From assembly GCF_001643775.1 (NCBI RefSeq), contig NZ_CP011402.1, forward strand, positions 604,001-668,000: a stretch of DNA of 64,000 bases, written 5' to 3'. Position numbers and translations under genes: made by a program. Source of the stretch: Denitrobacterium detoxificans. Lineage in GTDB: Bacteria; Actinomycetota; Coriobacteriia; Coriobacteriales; Eggerthellaceae. Positions 60,891-64,000 of this stretch are shown here, piece by piece; the stretch's first letter is position 1; every line of letters starts with the position of its first letter. A model generated the notes under the pieces. The model did no database searches. It was given only the letters and a program-made list of their open reading frames with translations, and was not told the origin of the DNA.

Positions 60891-62186
60891 ATGACTGCAC
60901 AGGTTTTTCTTGTTGGGTTTGCGTTGGTGAAGATTATCTATCAGGGGCTGCTCGACGCTTTGTCGGATGTTCAAAGGAAGCGCCCGCTTCCTGAGGAAGT
61001 GGGCGACGTGTATGACGCCGATAGATACAACGATTATTTGTCGATTGTATCCGACGAGAGAAAGGCGTATCAGCTATATCGCCTTGTTGACGTAGCCATT
61101 CTGGTGATAGTGCTCATTTCGGGGTTCTTTGCTGCTGTTGATGACTTCGCATGCGGAAATGTCTACCTAATCGCTTTTCTTTCGTTCCTGCTGTTTCGCG
61201 GGGTTTCCGCAATAGAAAAAACTATTCTTTTGTATCACGTTACATTTCGGATTGACGAAAAATATGGTTTGAACAGGCAGGATAAAAAGGGTTTCGCGAA
61301 AGACACCTTATATGAGGAGGTATCAACTTCGATCCTCGGCCTCGTCATTGTGTTCATCGTTGTTTTTCTTGGCGAGAGTCTTCCCGAATGGACTAATGGC
61401 TTTACTGTTGGGCTTGTTCCGGCCTTTTGGGCTGCCGTGTCAATTGCCCTATGTATTAGCACTTTTGCCATTTTCGCGTCTGCCGTCTCCGTATTCGTGA
61501 TGATAAAGAAGTACTCGTTTAGTCCCCTCCCCGAAGGGGAGTTGAGAAGCGATATAGAAAAGCTTATCGAGGGGCCGAAGAAGGTCAGGGAAATATACGT
61601 CTATGACGAGTCTTCTAAATCCACGGGCAAGAATGCATTCGTGGTACGCATTCTCTGGCTGCGGTTTATTGGGATTGCAGACAACTGTCTTGAGAGTGAT
61701 TCTCGCAGGGAATTGCTCGCGACTCTTTCTCACGAGGTGGGTCATCTAAGGCAGAAAAGAAATGCCTGGGACTTTGCTTTGTACGGAACCATTTGTCTAC
61801 TATTTGTCGCTGTTGTGTTGCTCATCATTCATCCGGAGCCGATATTGCTTCTTGTTGATTGGACCCAGCAGTCATTTGGCCTTACGGCTATGAATTACTT
61901 TCTGGTTTTTGCCGTGTTCAGCGAGCTCGTAACGCCAATTGTTTGGGGCGTAGGGGTGCTTCGTAACTGCGGGAGCCGTTCGCATGAATATGATGCCGAT
62001 CGCGAGGCCGTGCGCAATGGCTATGGCCCCGAGTTGGAAACTAGCCTCAAGCGCTATGTGCGAGACGATCTTATGTGCGTTAACCCCCATCCCGTTATCG
62101 AGATTCTGGAATACGATCATCCGGGTCTTGCTAATCGAATTAGGGCGATCCGGGAAGCTGGAGTTGGTTATTCGCAGGGTCTTTAG
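60891..62186 (+). CDS. M48-family membrane metallopeptidase (Ste24/HtpX-like)
   Basis: 431 residues with about 7 membrane helices. Zinc site HEVGH in TLSHEVGHLRQKR (near 282), third ligand region in SHEYDADREAVRNGYG. FRIDEKYGLNRQDKKGFAKD is the Ste24 signature upstream. Predicted to cleave membrane or membrane-associated proteins on the cytosolic side. GGGGGAGAT precedes the ATG. Base composition in 61000-61950 is more A/T-rich than the neighbours, a possible sign of different ancestry. Paired with the HIRAN gene. Confidence 0.9.
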   Translation: MTAQVFLVGFALVKIIYQGLLDALSDVQRKRPLPEEVGDVYDADRYNDYLSIVSDERKAYQLYRLVDVAILVIVLISGFFAAVDDFACGNVYLIAFLSFLLFRGVSAIEKTILLYHVTFRIDEKYGLNRQDKKGFAKDTLYEEVSTSILGLVIVFIVVFLGESLPEWTNGFTVGLVPAFWAAVSIALCISTFAIFASAVSVFVMIKKYSFSPLPEGELRSDIEKLIEGPKKVREIYVYDESSKSTGKNAFVVRILWLRFIGIADNCLESDSRRELLATLSHEVGHLRQKRNAWDFALYGTICLLFVAVVLLIIHPEPILLLVDWTQQSFGLTAMNYFLVFAVFSELVTPIVWGVGVLRNCGSRSHEYDADREAVRNGYGPELETSLKRYVRDDLMCVNPHPVIEILEYDHPGLANRIRAIREAGVGYSQGL

Positions 62187-62377
62187 TCTTCCCCCAAGCC
62201 CCTTCTGGCTTTTCGTGCGTCGCAACCCTATATCCTTCGCTCTTACCCTATGAAGGTAGTCACCCTGTTATGACCTGCGCAAACGCAAGAATTACCCCAC
62301 GGGGGTACTAGGCGGGTGAGCGGGGGAGTAGCAACATCAGTCGCACCGTTAAGTCAGCAAGAGTGGAAGGAGAGCTG

Positions 62378-62983
62378 ATGGCGGAAAAGGACACGTCTGC
62401 GCAACAGGAGCAGACGACCGACGGTGCGCTGGAGGGTCAGCCGTCGACGGCTTCGAAACGCAATAAGTGGGTTGTCCCCGGCGTAATCGTTGCCGTAATC
62501 ATCGTGCTGGGAATTGGGTTTGGCGTGTGGCACGAATCGCCTACGTTCTGCAACGCGGTTTGCCACGATCCCATGGACCCCTATGTTGAAAGCGTGACGA
62601 ATGGCCATGTGGGTATGGCCGCCTACGATCACGTGCAGGCGGGCAAGAACTGCCTGAGCTGCCACCAGCCGAAGCTTACCGAACAGGTGAGCGAGGTCAT
62701 GATCTGGACGAGCGATGCGTTCACCACCGACGAAGAGGGCTGGCTTGCTCCTTCGAAGGACTTCGCAAGCGAGGAGTTCTGTGCGCGCAGCGGTTGCCAT
62801 GACATGAGTGAGGTTATCAGCAGCACCTGGGGCTTCGAGGGTAATGCTGCGCAGTACAACCCCCATTCGAGCCATCAGGACCAGGCCCTGGAGTGCGGCG
62901 ACTGCCATAAGGCGCACAGCACGAGTGTTCTGGTTTGCAACGATTGCCATGCGCTGAATGCGCCTGAAGGCTGGGAGGGTTAA
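62378..62983 (+). CDS. Membrane-anchored multihaem cytochrome c (NapC/NrfH-like)
   Basis: 201 residues. One N-terminal membrane helix (about 35-55), then five haem-type motifs: CNAVCH, CLSCH, CARSGCH, CGDCH and CNDCH, the first and third with widened spacing. It takes electrons from menaquinol and hands them to a partner outside the membrane. GGAAGGAG precedes the ATG. Its stop overlaps by adjacency with the next start (TAAATG), so the TAT flavoprotein at 62984 is the partner, a common pairing in Eggerthellaceae. Confidence 0.92.
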   Translation: MAEKDTSAQQEQTTDGALEGQPSTASKRNKWVVPGVIVAVIIVLGIGFGVWHESPTFCNAVCHDPMDPYVESVTNGHVGMAAYDHVQAGKNCLSCHQPKLTEQVSEVMIWTSDAFTTDEEGWLAPSKDFASEEFCARSGCHDMSEVISSTWGFEGNAAQYNPHSSHQDQALECGDCHKAHSTSVLVCNDCHALNAPEGWEG

Positions 62984-64000
62984 ATGAGCTCGCTATCTCG
63001 ACGTAGTTTTTTCAAGGGTGCGGGCGTGGCTGCTCTTGGCGTGGCCGCTTCCAGCGCACTTACCGGCTGTGGTAACAGCCAGACGGTTTCCGAGAACGCC
63101 GCTAATCTGAGCGCGGGCGAGTCGGGCACCCCTTCGTGGCTGGGCCAGGCTCCCGTTATCGCGGAATCTGAAATTACCGAAACCATCGATACCGAGGTTC
63201 TGGTCATCGGCTGCCGCACGGGTGGTCTGCCGGCCGTTATCTCCGCCGCGGAAAACGGCGCGAAGGTTCTTGGCATCGACCGTGTCGCCAAGGTTTCGAA
63301 CCCGCGTGAGGACATCGGCTCCATCGATTCCAAGCTGCAGCTCGCGTCTTTCGATGAGTTCCCGCAGTTCCGCATCGACAAGATGGAAGCCATGGAAGAC
63401 ATCGTGCGCTATGCCAACGGCTTTGCGCGCTACGACCTCATCAAGCTCTGGGCCGATGAATCCGGCGCCTGCGTAGACTGGCTGACCGACATCGTCGAGC
63501 GCGACGGCCGTATGGTCATGAGGTTCGAAGGCGGCCTTCCGCCCGAGTCCGAGGCGCGCGACAAGGCGTACGCCACGGGCCACAGCCCCGAAAAGACCGA
63601 GCTGGTGGCTGATGACAAGGACTTCTCGTTCGGCGTGTCCCTGAAGGAATATGCCGAAGAGCAGGGCGCCGAGTTCCGCTGGAGCACCGAGTTCGTCAAG
63701 CTCGAGCAGGACGAGAACGACCGCGTGGTGGGTGCCATTGCCCGCGACGTGAACGATCGTCATTACATTCGCATCAATGCTCCCAAGGGCGTCATCATCG
63801 CCACGGGCGGTTATGGCAACAACCTGGAAATGATGCAGGCGCGCCAGCCCTGGAACCAGGACCTGCGCATTCCCGTGCCCGCTCGTGGTGGCAACCCCAC
63901 GGGCGACGGCATCAAGGCCGCGCTGTGGGTTGGCGGCAAGATGGACCCGATGGGCGCTGCCGTCACGTTCAACCGCGCATGCTGCCGTCCCACCGAGACC
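62984..64000 (+). CDS. TAT-exported FAD-dependent reductase (fumarate reductase-type), cut by window end
   Basis: First 339 codons of a larger gene. Twin-arginine signal SRRSFFKGAGVAALGVA with ALTGC lipobox-like end. FAD-binding region VLVIGCRTGGLPAVISAAENGA (VLVIGCRTGGLPAV near 70, where the usual GxGxxG has Cys-Arg), and GVIIATGGYGNN near 270. With the cytochrome before it, it forms a menaquinol-dependent reductase for an unknown electron acceptor. GGGAGGGTTAA supplies the SD from inside the previous gene. Confidence 0.9.
   Translation, partial: MSSLSRRSFFKGAGVAALGVAASSALTGCGNSQTVSENAANLSAGESGTPSWLGQAPVIAESEITETIDTEVLVIGCRTGGLPAVISAAENGAKVLGIDRVAKVSNPREDIGSIDSKLQLASFDEFPQFRIDKMEAMEDIVRYANGFARYDLIKLWADESGACVDWLTDIVERDGRMVMRFEGGLPPESEARDKAYATGHSPEKTELVADDKDFSFGVSLKEYAEEQGAEFRWSTEFVKLEQDENDRVVGAIARDVNDRHYIRINAPKGVIIATGGYGNNLEMMQARQPWNQDLRIPVPARGGNPTGDGIKAALWVGGKMDPMGAAVTFNRACCRPTET

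Overview
The window reads as chromosomal DNA of an anaerobic, high-GC actinobacterium of the Coriobacteriia, most likely family Eggerthellaceae. The evidence is the set of TAT-exported molybdenum and flavin reductases, the orphan membrane-anchored LuxR regulator facing a reductase, the multihaem cytochrome paired with a flavoprotein, a complete selenocysteine system, and G+C-rich third codon positions throughout. The family assignment is inference; no rRNA gene is present.

Region 1 (1-7260): a truncated membrane protein, a YfcC/ArcD-like carrier, and a soluble formate dehydrogenase pair. The large subunit carries an in-frame UGA with a textbook bacterial SECIS; its partner fuses a NuoF-type Fe-S domain to a GltD-type flavin/NAD(P) domain. 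A promoter-SD-ORF-terminator unit encoding a 38-residue peptide follows.

Region 2 (7264-18140) is a selenium island: selB and selA, then an operon of a double-cubane HgdB-like reductase, two small Se/S-carrier-like (DUF3343) proteins, YedF, a class V aminotransferase/cysteine desulfurase and the HgdC-like activator ATPase, then an NhaC antiporter, selD (itself a UGA-containing selenoprotein) and tRNA-Sec. The operon has a structured 5' leader ending in an intrinsic terminator. A 20-bp near-perfect palindrome lies between selD and tRNA-Sec.

Region 3 (18303-24278 and 40084-45450): an HtrA protease, then the housekeeping order pyrH-frr-uppS-cdsA-dxr, which resumes as rseP-ispG-proS plus a U32 peptidase-family gene only after a 15.8-kb block. 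That block (24279-40083) holds a lactate permease, a membrane formate dehydrogenase operon (fdnG with Sec, fdnH, fdnI, fdhE, a glycosyltransferase) with fdhD, a LuxR regulator divergent from a TAT flavoprotein and flanked by REP-like palindromes, a membrane-tethered lysozyme and a small winged-helix regulator. RseP lacks a PDZ domain and carries a winged-helix-like insertion.

Region 4 (45451-64000): two unknown small proteins, a PreP-like M16 protease, MazG, tRNA-Ala followed by an array of structured tRNA-derived repeats, a VanY-like carboxypeptidase, an M13 metallopeptidase, a 1,564-residue secreted protein with an aerolysin-like stretch and InlB-type repeats, a HIRAN protein, an M48 membrane protease, and a pentahaem-like cytochrome with a TAT flavoprotein cut by the window end.

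Together the genes make and insert selenocysteine (selA, selB, selD, tRNA-Sec), use it in two formate dehydrogenases (cytosolic NAD(P)-linked, and exported quinone-linked), mature those enzymes (FdhE, FdhD), and provide further anaerobic reductases. No CRISPR array, rRNA, insertion sequence or transposase gene was seen.
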